Shown here: piece after piece, positions 8,337 through 17,124 of the stretch
How positions within the stretch are numbered: the first letter of the stretch is position 1
Layout of the letters: each line of letters starts with the position of its first letter
Assembly: GCA_023387335.1 (NCBI GenBank)
Contig: JAEWIF010000030.1
Span: 1 to 64,000, forward strand
DNA length: 64,000 bases
Direction: 5' to 3'
DNA from: Pseudomonadota bacterium
GTDB lineage: Bacteria > Pseudomonadota > Gammaproteobacteria > Burkholderiales > Burkholderiaceae_C
The notes under the pieces: model-generated
Told to the model about the DNA's origin: nothing
Seen by the model: the letters and a program-made list of their open reading frames with translations, nothing else
Databases searched by the model: none
Program-made: the position numbers and the translations under genes

Positions 8337-8530
8337 CCGCCCCGTTCCCGCTGACCCAGGGAATCCAACCCGACCCGCTGCCGAACCCGGCTAAGTCGAA
8401 AGCACGCTGAAGGCCCGGAAAGGGAGCCCGCGGATTTCGATGGCGTACCAATCCAAACGAGGAGCCTGACGGCCCGAAGTGCTCGAGGCGAGCACGCCGG
8501 CCCCGGCCCCGCGCGTAGAAAGGAAGTGCT

Positions 8531-9418
8531 ATGACAGCGTCAGGAGAAGTGGTGCGAGGCACCGCCAAGCTGGCCCACGGCCTGCAGACCTTCGGCTCCG
8601 ACATCGCCGAAGGGTTCTTCGAGATCACCCACAACGGCTTCGCCCTCGTCGGCGTCGCCGTCGTCGTCGCCCTGGCCGCCCTGGTGGCCCGGCCGGACCT
8701 GCGCCAGACCGGCGAGGCCCAGCTCATGACCTGGCTGCAGGCGCGCCAGATCGCCGCCCTCGGCCTAGTGCCCGAACTGGACGCGATCGATCGCGCCACG
8801 GCCGCCAACCCCAAGGACCTGCCCAAGCAGCAGGCCGCCGTCGCCTATTGGCTGAGCAAGAAGTACCGCGTGGCGCCCGAGCCGCTCAGCGCGCTGGTGA
8901 CCGAGGCCTACGACATCGGCACGCGCACCAAGCTCGACCCGACGCTGATCCTGGCCGTGATGGCCATCGAATCCGGCTTCAACCCCTTCGCCCAGAGCCC
9001 GGTGGGCGCCCAGGGCCTGATGCAGGTGATGACCGGCGTGCACAGCGACAAGTACGAGGTGTTCGGCGGCAAGCTGGCGGCGTTCGATCCGGTCACCAAC
9101 CTGCGCGTGGGCGTGAAGGTGCTGCAGGAGTGCATCCAGCGCGCCGGCTCGCTGCACGCCGGGCTGAAGTTCTACGTGGGCGCCGCCCACCTGCCCGACG
9201 ACGGCGGCTATGCCGAGAAGGTCCTGGCCGAGCACGCCCGCCTGCAGCAGGTGGCGTCCGGCCGCCCGGTGCCGGTGCTGACGCCCGCGCCCATCCGCAC
9301 CGTGGCGCCGCTGCCCGCCGCTCCCATTCCGGCGACCTCCGACCCCGAGAAGGTCGCCTTCTCGGCGTCCAGATACCGCCCCTCGGCTACACTTTCCCCT
9401 GTACGCGACTGGCGATAG
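8531..9418 (+). CDS. Membrane-anchored lytic transglycosylase (SLT domain)
   Basis: Predicted peptidoglycan-cleaving enzyme. A single membrane segment lies at about residues 38-56 (FALVGVAVVVALAALVA), so the catalytic part would be periplasmic. The SLT/lysozyme-like domain follows at about 120-240; the catalytic glutamate is in AVMAIESGFNPFAQS, and the family motif GAQGLMQVM comes next. The C-terminal 45 residues are Pro/Ala-rich and probably disordered. An AAAGGAAG site precedes ATG 8531. It is monocistronic with its own promoter; glyA follows after a riboswitch. Which glycan strand step it serves cannot be told. Confidence 0.85.
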   Translation: MTASGEVVRGTAKLAHGLQTFGSDIAEGFFEITHNGFALVGVAVVVALAALVARPDLRQTGEAQLMTWLQARQIAALGLVPELDAIDRATAANPKDLPKQQAAVAYWLSKKYRVAPEPLSALVTEAYDIGTRTKLDPTLILAVMAIESGFNPFAQSPVGAQGLMQVMTGVHSDKYEVFGGKLAAFDPVTNLRVGVKVLQECIQRAGSLHAGLKFYVGAAHLPDDGGYAEKVLAEHARLQQVASGRPVPVLTPAPIRTVAPLPAAPIPATSDPEKVAFSASRYRPSATLSPVRDWR

Positions 9419-9439
9419 GCGCGGCGCCCGCGACGGGCA

Positions 9440-9515
9440 GCCCGCGCTGACGTGGGACACCACTGGGAAGCGTGCCACCGGAACCGGTGATCAGCCGTTC
9501 GCCTGGGCAGCCCTT
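9440..9515 (+). promoter_or_regulatory. ZTP (pfl) riboswitch
   Basis: The leader of glyA matches the pfl aptamer: the 5' part around GACGTGGGACACCAC, the conserved GGGAAGCG, a variable hairpin (CACCGG/CCGGTG, 9477-9490), and the hallmark 3' segment CCGTTCGCCTGGGCA (9496-9510). ZTP riboswitches sense the folate-stress alarmone ZTP/ZMP and control one-carbon and purine genes, glyA being a classic target. A hairpin-forming CCCTTGTG/CACAGGG follows at 9511-9529 and may be part of the expression platform, which appears translational because no T-run is seen. Confidence 0.88.
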
Positions 9516-9553
9516 GTGCATCACAGGGACCACACGTCTGGAAGGACTGCCGC

Positions 9554-10798
9554 ATGTACCACCGCAACATCCTCATCGAGCAAACCGACCCCGAACTCTG
9601 GGCCGCCATCGTCGCGGAGAACCGCCGCCAGGAAGAGCACATCGAGCTGATCGCGAGCGAGAACTACGCCTCGCCCGCCGTGATGGCCGCCCAGGGCACC
9701 CAGCTGACCAACAAGTACGCCGAGGGCTATCCCGGCAAGCGCTACTACGGCGGCTGCGAGAACGTGGACGTGGCCGAGCAGCTGGCCATCGACCGCGTCA
9801 AGCAGCTGTTCGGCGCCGACGCCGCCAACGTGCAGCCGCACTCCGGCGCCCAGGCCAACGAGGCCGTGTTCCTGGCCTTCCTCAAGCCCGGCGACACCAT
9901 CATGGGCATGAGCCTGGCCGAAGGCGGCCACCTCACCCACGGCATGGCGCTGAACATGAGCGGCAAGTGGTTCAACGTGGTCAGCTACGGGCTGAACGCG
10001 AAGGAAGAGATCGACTACGAGGCGATGGAGCGCAAGGCGCGCGAGAGCCGTCCCAAGCTCATCATCGCGGGCGCCTCGGCCTACGCCCTGCGCATCGACT
10101 TCGAGCGCTTCGCCCGCATCGCGAAGGAAGTCGGCGCGATCTTCATGGTGGACATGGCGCACTACGCCGGCCTGGTCGCCGCGGGCGTCTACCCGAACCC
10201 GGTGCCGCATGCCGACGTGGTGACCTCCACCACCCACAAGAGCCTGCGCGGCCCGCGCGGCGGCATCATCCTGATGAAGTCGCAGCACGAGAAGGCGATC
10301 AACAGCGCCATCTTCCCGGGCCTGCAGGGCGGTCCGCTGATGCACGTCATCGCCGCCAAGGCGGTGGCCTTCAAGGAGGCCATGTCGCCCGAGTTCAAGG
10401 CCTACCAGGAGCAGGTGGCGAAGAACGCCCGCGTGGTCGCCGAGACGCTGGTGGAGCGAGGCCTTCGCATCGTCAGCGGCCGCACCGAGAGCCACGTGAT
10501 GCTGGTCGACCTGCGCGCCAAGGGCATCACCGGCAAGGAAGCCGAGGCGGTGCTGGGCCAGGCCCACATGACGATCAACAAGAACGCGATCCCGAACGAT
10601 CCCGAGAAGCCCATGGTCACCAGCGGCGTGCGCATCGGCACGCCGGCCATGACCACGCGGGGCTTCAAGGAGGAAGAGGCGCGCCAGACCGCCCACCTGA
10701 TCGCCGACGTGCTGGACAACCCGCGCGACGAGAACAACATCGCCGCGGTGCGCGAGAAGGTGAACGCGCTGACGCGGCGCTTCCCCGTCTACAAGTAA
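9554..10798 (+). CDS. glyA: Serine hydroxymethyltransferase
   Basis: PLP enzyme that converts serine and tetrahydrofolate to glycine and 5,10-methylene-THF, the main source of one-carbon units. 414 residues, normal length. The PLP lysine is Lys229 in STTHKSLRGPRGG; the substrate-binding region KRYYGGCENVD and MVDMAHYAGLVAAG are intact. Translation probably responds to ZTP through the riboswitch immediately upstream, linking one-carbon supply to purine demand. nrdR follows after 9 bp. Confidence 0.98.
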   Translation: MYHRNILIEQTDPELWAAIVAENRRQEEHIELIASENYASPAVMAAQGTQLTNKYAEGYPGKRYYGGCENVDVAEQLAIDRVKQLFGADAANVQPHSGAQANEAVFLAFLKPGDTIMGMSLAEGGHLTHGMALNMSGKWFNVVSYGLNAKEEIDYEAMERKARESRPKLIIAGASAYALRIDFERFARIAKEVGAIFMVDMAHYAGLVAAGVYPNPVPHADVVTSTTHKSLRGPRGGIILMKSQHEKAINSAIFPGLQGGPLMHVIAAKAVAFKEAMSPEFKAYQEQVAKNARVVAETLVERGLRIVSGRTESHVMLVDLRAKGITGKEAEAVLGQAHMTINKNAIPNDPEKPMVTSGVRIGTPAMTTRGFKEEEARQTAHLIADVLDNPRDENNIAAVREKVNALTRRFPVYK

Positions 10799-10807
10799 GG
10801 CCGCACG

Positions 10808-11257
10808 ATGAAATGCCCCTTCTGCGGCAACGCCGACACCCAGGTGGTGGAGACGCGCGTGTCCGAGGAAGGGGACTTCATCCGCCGGCGCCGCCAGTGC
10901 GCCCACTGCGAGAAGCGCTTCACCACCTACGAGCGGCCCGAGGTCAGCTTCCCGGCGGTGGTCAAGAAGGACGGCCGCCGCATCGAGTACGAGCGCGCCA
11001 AGCTGCTCGCGTCGCTGAACCTGGCGCTGCGCAAGCGCCCCGTGAGCACCGAGCAGATCGACGGCGCCGTCGAGCGCATCGAGGAGAAGCTGCTGAACCT
11101 GGGCGTGCGCGAGGTGCCCAGCAACCGCATCGGCGAACTGGTGATGCGCGAGCTCAAGAAGCTGGACAAGGTGGCCTACGTCCGCTTCGCCAGCGTCTAC
11201 CGCAGCTTCGAGGACATCGACGAGTTCAAGACGCTGGTGGATGAAGTGCGGCGCTGA
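10808..11257 (+). CDS. nrdR: Transcriptional repressor NrdR
   Basis: Zinc-ribbon and ATP-cone repressor of ribonucleotide reductase genes. The four zinc ligands are Cys3, Cys6, Cys31 and Cys34 (CPFCG and CAHCEKRF); the ATP-cone occupies about 49-139 (KKDGRRIEYERAKL onward). 149 residues, standard. It lies 9 bp after glyA, the conserved glyA-nrdR order of Betaproteobacteria, and is convergent with the pilus operon 12 bp away. Confidence 0.97.
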   Translation: MKCPFCGNADTQVVETRVSEEGDFIRRRRQCAHCEKRFTTYERPEVSFPAVVKKDGRRIEYERAKLLASLNLALRKRPVSTEQIDGAVERIEEKLLNLGVREVPSNRIGELVMRELKKLDKVAYVRFASVYRSFEDIDEFKTLVDEVRR

Positions 11258-11269
11258 GCCGCCCTCTCC

Positions 11270-11839
11270 TCACTCGCAATCGGCCGTCGGCGCCTTGCCC
11301 AGGCGGGCCCGCCCGGTGGCGCTCAGGATCACCTGCCGGCCGTTCACGTTCCCTGGCTTGTTCCGGCACGCGGTGAGCGTGCCGGCCTGGAACGCGCCGC
11401 CCACCGTGCGCGGCGCGCCCAGCGCGGAGAACGAGATGTAGCGCGCGACCTTCAGGTTGCCGCTGAAATGGATGCCGGCCCCCACTGCTTCGGCCTTCTG
11501 GATCACGGTTTCGCCGGCATCGAGGTCGGCGTTGTTGTTGGCGTCGTGGAAGGTGATCCAGCCCTGCTCCCAGCCGCCGTCGTCGGCGCAGGCCACGCCG
11601 TCCGCGGACTTGCACAGGACCACGGGCGCATTGCGCTTGATGGCTTCGCTGCGCGCCAGGCCCAGCGTGGAGAACATGGTCATCACGGCGCGATCGAGGT
11701 GGCGCGATTCGATGGCCCGCCGGAACGATGGGATGCCGATGGCCAGCACGATCGCGGCGATGGCCACGGTGGCCGTCAACTCCACCAGGGTGAGGCCGCT
11801 GGAGCGGGACGGATGCGGAAGGACGGGCGGTGCGGGCAC
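11270..11839 (-). CDS. FimT/GspH-like minor pseudopilin (last gene of pilus operon)
   Basis: Type IV pilin-like protein of 189 residues. A class III leader precedes the hydrophobic helix: the cleavage site is after Gly in SSG/LTLVELTATVAIAAIVLAIG, with Glu at +5. The GspH/FimT domain follows, including the motif VVLCKSADG and paired cysteines late in the protein. It is about 30 % similar by eye to the preceding gene and has the same CKSAD and DAGETV(I/L)QK blocks, so the two arose by duplication. As minor pseudopilins they would sit at the pilus tip. The long 15-residue leader is somewhat unusual. Confidence 0.85.
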   Translation of the reverse strand: MPAPPVLPHPSRSSGLTLVELTATVAIAAIVLAIGIPSFRRAIESRHLDRAVMTMFSTLGLARSEAIKRNAPVVLCKSADGVACADDGGWEQGWITFHDANNNADLDAGETVIQKAEAVGAGIHFSGNLKVARYISFSALGAPRTVGGAFQAGTLTACRNKPGNVNGRQVILSATGRARLGKAPTADCE

Positions 11840-11892
11840 CGCCGGAAATTAGTGGCGCGTCAGCCCCCCGGCATCCGGCAATGAGAGGAGTG

Positions 11893-12447
11893 TCAGGACG
11901 CCGTGCAGCTGGCCACCGGCTCCTTGCCGTACGTCAGCCGGCCGGTGGCGAACACCTCGATCTGGCGGGCGTTGCCGCCCGCGGTCTGGCACAGGTTGAA
12001 CAGGCCGAACTGCGCCGTGTCCGAAGCCTTCTCGCGCGCCGCGCCCGTGCTGGTGTACGAAACGTAGTTGCCCACGTTGCCGTCCCCCTTGAGGATGAAC
12101 GAGCCGCTCAGCGCCGAAACCTTCTGCAGGACGGTTTCGCCGGCGTCGACCGAGGCGGAGTCGTTGGAGTCGATGAAGACGATCCAGCCCTGCTGCCAAT
12201 TGCCGGAAGTGGTGCACGAGGCCTGGTCGGCCGACTTGCAGACCACCACGCGCGACTTGCGGTTGATGGCTTCGTTGCGCGCCATCATCAGGCTGGTCTG
12301 CAGCGCGCTGATGTGCGACTTCAGCCGGTTGTTGGCGAGCAGCTCGCGAAACGAAGGCGCCGCCAGCCCTGCGAGCACGGCGACGATGGTGATCGTCACC
12401 ATGAGCTCGATCAGGGTGAAGCCGCGGTGGAGGCGTGCCCGGGTCAT
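11893..12447 (-). CDS. fimT: FimT/GspH-like minor pseudopilin
   Basis: 184 residues. Prepilin leader MTRARLHRG, cleaved before FTLIELMVTITIVAVLAG, then a GspH/FimT domain with VVVCKSADQASC and a C-terminal cysteine. Its ATG at 12447 overlaps the stop of pilY1 (ATGA), so it is translated with the pilus operon. Predicted role: part of the minor-pilin complex that primes assembly of type IV pili and may bind DNA or surfaces. The symbol is given on domain similarity only. Confidence 0.85.
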   Translation of the reverse strand: MTRARLHRGFTLIELMVTITIVAVLAGLAAPSFRELLANNRLKSHISALQTSLMMARNEAINRKSRVVVCKSADQASCTTSGNWQQGWIVFIDSNDSASVDAGETVLQKVSALSGSFILKGDGNVGNYVSYTSTGAAREKASDTAQFGLFNLCQTAGGNARQIEVFATGRLTYGKEPVASCTAS

Positions 12448-15400
12448 TGCTGCTTGAACCAGTAGGTGCGGTGACGGCGCGTGTCGTATTTGGCGCCGCC
12501 CGGCTTGAAGCAGCGCGTACCCACGCAGACCACGTCGCGGCGCTTGCCGTCGATCATCACCGGCGAGTACACCGCCGAGGGCAGGTAGCCGCCGCCGGCC
12601 ACTACGGCGCTGCGGTCCTTCGCATCGACCACGCCGTCGCCGTTGGTGTCCTGCACCGCGCCGGCCGTCCTGAAGTCCAGCTGGTACAGGCGCGCCTCGC
12701 CGAGGTTGCCGCAGGTCTGGCCGTCGGTCGAAGGCGTCGGCTTGTTGGTGCCGAAGATCAGGGTGCCGAACACGGTGATGGGGTTGCTCACCAGCTTCTC
12801 GCCCGCGCCGAAACTCAGGTACCAGCCATGCGTGCCCGTCGGCAGGCTGGAGTTCTGGTACGCGTTGGACGTTACGTCCGTCAGGTCCGAATGCGTGCAG
12901 GTGGTCTTGGTGGTCGTGCTGCCGCAGAACAGGCCGCCGGCGAGGCCGACGAAGGGGTCCTGCAGCATGTAGAAGCGATCCACCACCGTGGTTTCGAACG
13001 GATGCTCGCGGTCGCCGGAGCCGACCAGCACGGCGTCGAAGGTCTTGCCGAGCACCACGTCCACCTTGTTCAGGAATTTGCGGGCGTCGGCGCCGGTGCC
13101 GCCGAGCGAGGCGATCTTGTAGGACGCCCAGTTGTCCATGCTGGCGTCGTCGATGTCCAGGCGCCAGACATTGCCCTTGGTGTCCGGCGCGTAGATGCGG
13201 TCCACCTTGCCGTCGGTGTTGCGGTCCAGGAAGGTCAGGTCGGCCGGGATCGCGCCCATGCCGGTCGGCGCGATGCGCTTGAGGAACTTGCCGTCCACGG
13301 CATCCAGCACGTAGATGCCCTGGCCCATGGTGTTGGCCACCGCCGGCTGCGGATCCTCGCCCACCGGGTCGTAGCCGCCGCCGAAGATCACCACCGGATT
13401 GGAGCTGGCCTTGATGGTCGCGGGCCGGATGGTGGACCAGGTCTGGCCCAGGTTGGCGAACGGCTTGGTGCCGTCGGTGTGGAGCGTGTTCTCGTCCACC
13501 TTCCACATGAACTTGGGGTTCTCGGGATCGCTCACGTCGAGCGCGTAGATCAGGCGGCCGCCGCGGCGCATGCCGATGTACAGGTAGACCTTGTCGCCGT
13601 CCGCCGCCACCAGCTTGCCGTCGCCGTTGGCGTCGTACTGGTACACCGATACCGCGCCGTCCGCGAAGTAGGGCTTGGGGGCCGCGGGCTCGATCACGTC
13701 GTCGTTGTCGCGCAGGCGCTTGAGGCGGCCGAAGAACTCGGGGAACACCATGCCCCATTTCTCCCAGCCGTCGGCGTCGTCCTGGCCGCCCTTGACGGCG
13801 CGGAAGATTCCGTCGTTGGAGCCGTAGTACACCACCACGTCGCGGTCGCCCGCCGTCCGGTTGTAGTTCACCACCGCCGGCCGCGAGTGCAGCAGGTCGC
13901 CGTGGATGTAGGCCCGGCTGTCGGTGGCCAGGGTGTCCTTGTTCTCGTCTTCCTTGTTGTCGGCGCCGCGCACCCAATCGATCAGCGCCGTCCGGGCCGC
14001 GTCGTCGGCCACGTTCAGGTTGGCGATGGTGGGTCCCGCCGCGTTGTTGTTGGATGTCGCGAAATTGACCGTGGACAACGCGGCCCCCTTCACGCAGTTG
14101 CCGTTGCACGTGTACAGCTTGCGGTTGCCGCGCTTGGTGGCATCGGAGAGGTCGGCCCGCATGCGCTGGGCGGCGCCGCCCTTCTCGACGATGGCGCCGT
14201 CCGGTGCGTCGTTGGCCCCGGCGGTGGTGAACTTCCAGTAGTCGGAGTTCTGGGTCCAGAAGCTGGTGATGTCCGGCAGCAGGAAGCCCTTGGTCGTGTC
14301 CTCGACGGGCTTCTTGTTGCGGTCCACCAGGACCGGGTCGCTGTTGGCGTTCAGGCCGATCTGGTACTGCTTCAGGTTGCCCGGCCAGCGCGGGCGGGCG
14401 TTCGCGTCAGGACGGAACTGGCCCATGTACACCTGGTTCAGGAAGGTACCCCGGACGTTCACGCTGACGGGCAGCGTCACCGCGGCGAACACCGAGTTCA
14501 CGGGCTGCATCTTGCGCAGAGCGGCCACGATCGCGTTCAGCACCGCCTGGCCGTTCTCGCCCAGCGCGTACTGGCCGCCGCCTGCCAGCGCGGCGCTCTG
14601 CAGCAGGGCGCGCGAACTCTCGTTGGGCGCCGTCTTGAAATTGTTGTCCGCCGGGTTCTGGATGGCGATGGTGTAGGTGGTCGCCACCTGGTCGCCGGCG
14701 AGCGCCGTCGAGAGGTCCGCCCGGTTCAGCAGGCGGGCGTACTCGTCCATCCAGTTCGACTGGTAGTTGCTGGGGTTGAACTTGATGGGGTCGCTGGTCA
14801 GCACGCCACCGAGCCCGGTCAGCAGCGGAAGGGCGTCCTTGTCCTCCTGCGAAGCGGGGGCGCCGTTGCCGATGAAGATGATGTAGTTGGGCTGGCAGAC
14901 ATCCCCGATCGGACTGCGGTACTTCGAGGTCGAGCCGTCCTTCGCTTCCGTGTCATAGGGGGCTTTCGAGTCGAAACCCGCGCGAGCCGTCTTGGCCCCG
15001 AAGTACAAATACGCCTCGTGCATCGCGAGCGCGTACTCGGCGTTGTTGGCGCTGGGGATCCCGCCCTTGATCGCGTCCCAGAGCTTGGTCCGGTTCGCAT
15101 CGACGTTCATGGGCCGGATGTGGGAGCGCACATAGCTCCCCGAGCCGGCGCCGGACGGGTTCATGAGCATCAACCCGATGTTGATGTTCTTGACCATCGC
15201 ATCCACTTCCGCGCGCGTGTGGCAGTCCTCCGGCACCCGGGGCTTGGTCGCGTCCGTCGGCACGGTGCAGGTCGGGAAGTACGGCGAGGTCAGCGGCTGG
15301 GTCAGGATGTTCAGCACATCCTTGATCACGTCCAGCTTGCTGCTGCCCGAGCCGTTGGGCAGCGGCGTGATGCTGCTGTTGTTGTTGGCGGCGTTGTCGA

Positions 15401-15554
15401 CGATCAGCAGCAGGTTCGGCCGGGCCGCGTCGGTCAGCGGGTTCTTCAGGAACAGGTCGACGTCCTCGGCGCGCGCGGTCGATGTGGCCAGCAGCAGCGA
15501 GAGGCCGGCCAGGGCCAGGCCTGGACCGAGATTGCGGCGAACGTGCTTCTTCAT
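12444..15554 (-). CDS. pilY1: Type IV pilus tip-associated protein PilY1
   Basis: 1036 residues: signal peptide (1-29, ending TARA), an N-terminal von Willebrand A-like region (about 45-330), then the C-terminal PilY1 beta-propeller (about 400-1000). Two EF-hand-like calcium loops are visible, DANGDGKLVAADGD near residue 640 and DTNGDGVVDAKD near 968. The MIDAS position that in other PilY1 proteins reads DxSxS is here Asp53-Asn-Ala-Ala-Asn, so metal binding by the VWA part may be lost. PilY1 proteins promote pilus extension, adhesion and surface sensing. GGAGGAGAG lies seven bases before the ATG. It follows pilX by 20 bp in the minor-pilin operon. Confidence 0.93.
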   Translation of the reverse strand: MKKHVRRNLGPGLALAGLSLLLATSTARAEDVDLFLKNPLTDAARPNLLLIVDNAANNNSSITPLPNGSGSSKLDVIKDVLNILTQPLTSPYFPTCTVPTDATKPRVPEDCHTRAEVDAMVKNINIGLMLMNPSGAGSGSYVRSHIRPMNVDANRTKLWDAIKGGIPSANNAEYALAMHEAYLYFGAKTARAGFDSKAPYDTEAKDGSTSKYRSPIGDVCQPNYIIFIGNGAPASQEDKDALPLLTGLGGVLTSDPIKFNPSNYQSNWMDEYARLLNRADLSTALAGDQVATTYTIAIQNPADNNFKTAPNESSRALLQSAALAGGGQYALGENGQAVLNAIVAALRKMQPVNSVFAAVTLPVSVNVRGTFLNQVYMGQFRPDANARPRWPGNLKQYQIGLNANSDPVLVDRNKKPVEDTTKGFLLPDITSFWTQNSDYWKFTTAGANDAPDGAIVEKGGAAQRMRADLSDATKRGNRKLYTCNGNCVKGAALSTVNFATSNNNAAGPTIANLNVADDAARTALIDWVRGADNKEDENKDTLATDSRAYIHGDLLHSRPAVVNYNRTAGDRDVVVYYGSNDGIFRAVKGGQDDADGWEKWGMVFPEFFGRLKRLRDNDDVIEPAAPKPYFADGAVSVYQYDANGDGKLVAADGDKVYLYIGMRRGGRLIYALDVSDPENPKFMWKVDENTLHTDGTKPFANLGQTWSTIRPATIKASSNPVVIFGGGYDPVGEDPQPAVANTMGQGIYVLDAVDGKFLKRIAPTGMGAIPADLTFLDRNTDGKVDRIYAPDTKGNVWRLDIDDASMDNWASYKIASLGGTGADARKFLNKVDVVLGKTFDAVLVGSGDREHPFETTVVDRFYMLQDPFVGLAGGLFCGSTTTKTTCTHSDLTDVTSNAYQNSSLPTGTHGWYLSFGAGEKLVSNPITVFGTLIFGTNKPTPSTDGQTCGNLGEARLYQLDFRTAGAVQDTNGDGVVDAKDRSAVVAGGGYLPSAVYSPVMIDGKRRDVVCVGTRCFKPGGAKYDTRRHRTYWFKQQ

Positions 15555-15574
15555 GTTGTTCTCTCCTCCGTTCA

Positions 15575-16072
15575 TCACGGGCACGGATTCGGATCCGACT
15601 GCATGACGATGCGCACGCCCTGGTTCACCACCACGCGCGAGCCCGTGCTGGCGCCGGTGGCCGTGGCCGCGATGTTCCAGTGGGTCTCGACGTAGCCCGA
15701 GTTCGAGCCGGGCGGCAGGTTCTGGATGTAGATGTTGGGATTCGAGTCCGGGCTGGTGTTGGCCTCGATCGCCACGCTGCGGATGCACTCGGGCGGGGCC
15801 ACCGACACCGCGACGTCGTATTCGTCCTTGGCCAGGTCGGTGGCGGCCGGCGCCAGGAAGATGGCGTCGTTGCTGATCACGCGTTCGATCGCGCGCTCGG
15901 CCGAGGCCTCGGCTTCGGCCTGCGACTGCATGTTGCCGACCGCCTTGAGGTTGTTGTTGCTCATGCGGAACGCGATCGTCACCGAGAGCATCAGCAGCGT
16001 CAGGAACACGATGCCCATGATCAGGGTGGCGCCGCGCTGGCGGCGCTGCGGCGAGGAACGGAGCTTTCTCAT
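15575..16072 (-). CDS. pilX: Type IV pilus minor pilin PilX
   Basis: 165 residues with the PilX_N signature: short basic leader, Gly cleavage site in RQRG/ATLIMGIVFLTLLMLSVT, and the conserved helix continuation RMSNNNLKAVGNMQSQAEAE. Like other PilX proteins it lacks the usual Glu5. The C-terminal part is a small cysteine-containing domain. Its start overlaps the pilW stop. Predicted function: minor pilin of the PilVWX-PilY1 tip complex in the inner membrane and pilus. Confidence 0.92.
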   Translation of the reverse strand: MRKLRSSPQRRQRGATLIMGIVFLTLLMLSVTIAFRMSNNNLKAVGNMQSQAEAEASAERAIERVISNDAIFLAPAATDLAKDEYDVAVSVAPPECIRSVAIEANTSPDSNPNIYIQNLPPGSNSGYVETHWNIAATATGASTGSRVVVNQGVRIVMQSDPNPCP

Positions 16073-17124
16073 GGCGTTTCCCGGCGCGACGAGGGATTGA
16101 CCACCCGCACGGTGGTGGAGAAGACGTGGCGCTTGTAGCCGTCGTTGGCCTTGGCGATGGCCAGCGGGCCCAGCTGGTAGTCCTTGTCGTCGGTGTGGCC
16201 GGCCGTGGGTTCCAGGTTGCGGGCCAGCACGTGCAGCTTGACCGACACCACGTTGGCCAGCGCCGCGAGGTCGCAGGAAGGCGCGCAGGTGACGTACTCG
16301 TCGGCGTTGCCGTCGCCCGGGTTGGTGGCGCTGATCGGCAGGCCGTTGGAGCCCTTGTTGTCCACGCCCAGTTCGACCTTGAAGGCCTGGATGCCGTCGA
16401 CCATCGGCTCGGGCGCGCCGAACGCGCCGTTGACCATGCGCACCCGCATCAGGGTCGGCACGCCGGTGGCGCTGTTGGCCACGTAGTAGAGGTTGACCAG
16501 CATCTTGCGCCGACCGGCCTCGGTGGCGCAGTTCTTCAGGCGGATCTTGGTCGGACGGGCATCGAGCGTGGCCTTGGACTCCAGCAGCCAGGCGGGCTCC
16601 GGCGGCGCGTCGGTCCGGCAGGCCGACACCTGGATGTGCGGGCCGGTGTCCGCGCCGCCGTCGCAGTTGGCACCGGCGATGCAGGTGCTGGCGTGGCGCA
16701 CGACCAGCACGTCGCTCTGCGCCAGCACGTTGGCCAGGCCGGCGCCGCAGCCGGCCAGCGTGCTGCCGTCGGCGTAGGCGTGGACCGGGATGCCCACCAG
16801 GTTGGTCTTGTAGGCCTCGAGTTGGGCGGCGTCGGTCGGCCAGGCCGCCAGGGCCAGGCAGGGGTCGGGCACCGCCGTGGGTTCGATGGTGTCCAGCGGG
16901 CCCCAGAAGCCGCCCAGGGCCACGTCGTCCTGCAGCAGCTGCATGGCGAAGCGGCCGTTCTCGATCAGCAGGTTGGTCTTGGTCATCTCGTTGTTGTTGC
17001 GAGTGACGTTGCCGTACAGGGCCACCAGCGCGGTGAGGACCACCAGGCCGAGGGCGATCGCCACCATCAGCTCGACCAGCGTGAGGCCGCGGGAGCGGCG
17101 CAGGGCAAGGTGCCTGGGTGTCAT
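16069..17124 (-). CDS. pilW: Type IV pilus minor pilin PilW
   Basis: 351 residues. Class III leader MTPRHLALRRSRG before LTLVELMVAIALGLVVLTAL, with Glu5 present, then the conserved stretch NGRFAMQLLQDDVALGGFWG typical of PilW. Several cysteines suggest disulfides in the periplasmic domain. ATG 17124 overlaps the pilV stop by 4 bp (ATGA) and its own stop overlaps the pilX start, so pilV-pilW-pilX are translationally coupled. It belongs to the minor-pilin priming complex. Confidence 0.93.
   Translation of the reverse strand: MTPRHLALRRSRGLTLVELMVAIALGLVVLTALVALYGNVTRNNNEMTKTNLLIENGRFAMQLLQDDVALGGFWGPLDTIEPTAVPDPCLALAAWPTDAAQLEAYKTNLVGIPVHAYADGSTLAGCGAGLANVLAQSDVLVVRHASTCIAGANCDGGADTGPHIQVSACRTDAPPEPAWLLESKATLDARPTKIRLKNCATEAGRRKMLVNLYYVANSATGVPTLMRVRMVNGAFGAPEPMVDGIQAFKVELGVDNKGSNGLPISATNPGDGNADEYVTCAPSCDLAALANVVSVKLHVLARNLEPTAGHTDDKDYQLGPLAIAKANDGYKRHVFSTTVRVVNPSSRRETP

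Noticed and set aside
8153..8410. 85-codon open frame in the intergenic region before the lytic transglycosylase
   Set aside because: No ribosome site, it runs across a good promoter (8307-8336), and the sequence shows no coding bias.
12435..15695. 1086-codon open frame on the plus strand opposite pilY1
   Set aside because: Val/Gly/His/Arg-rich antisense translation; pilY1 has signal peptide, ribosome site and domain motifs.
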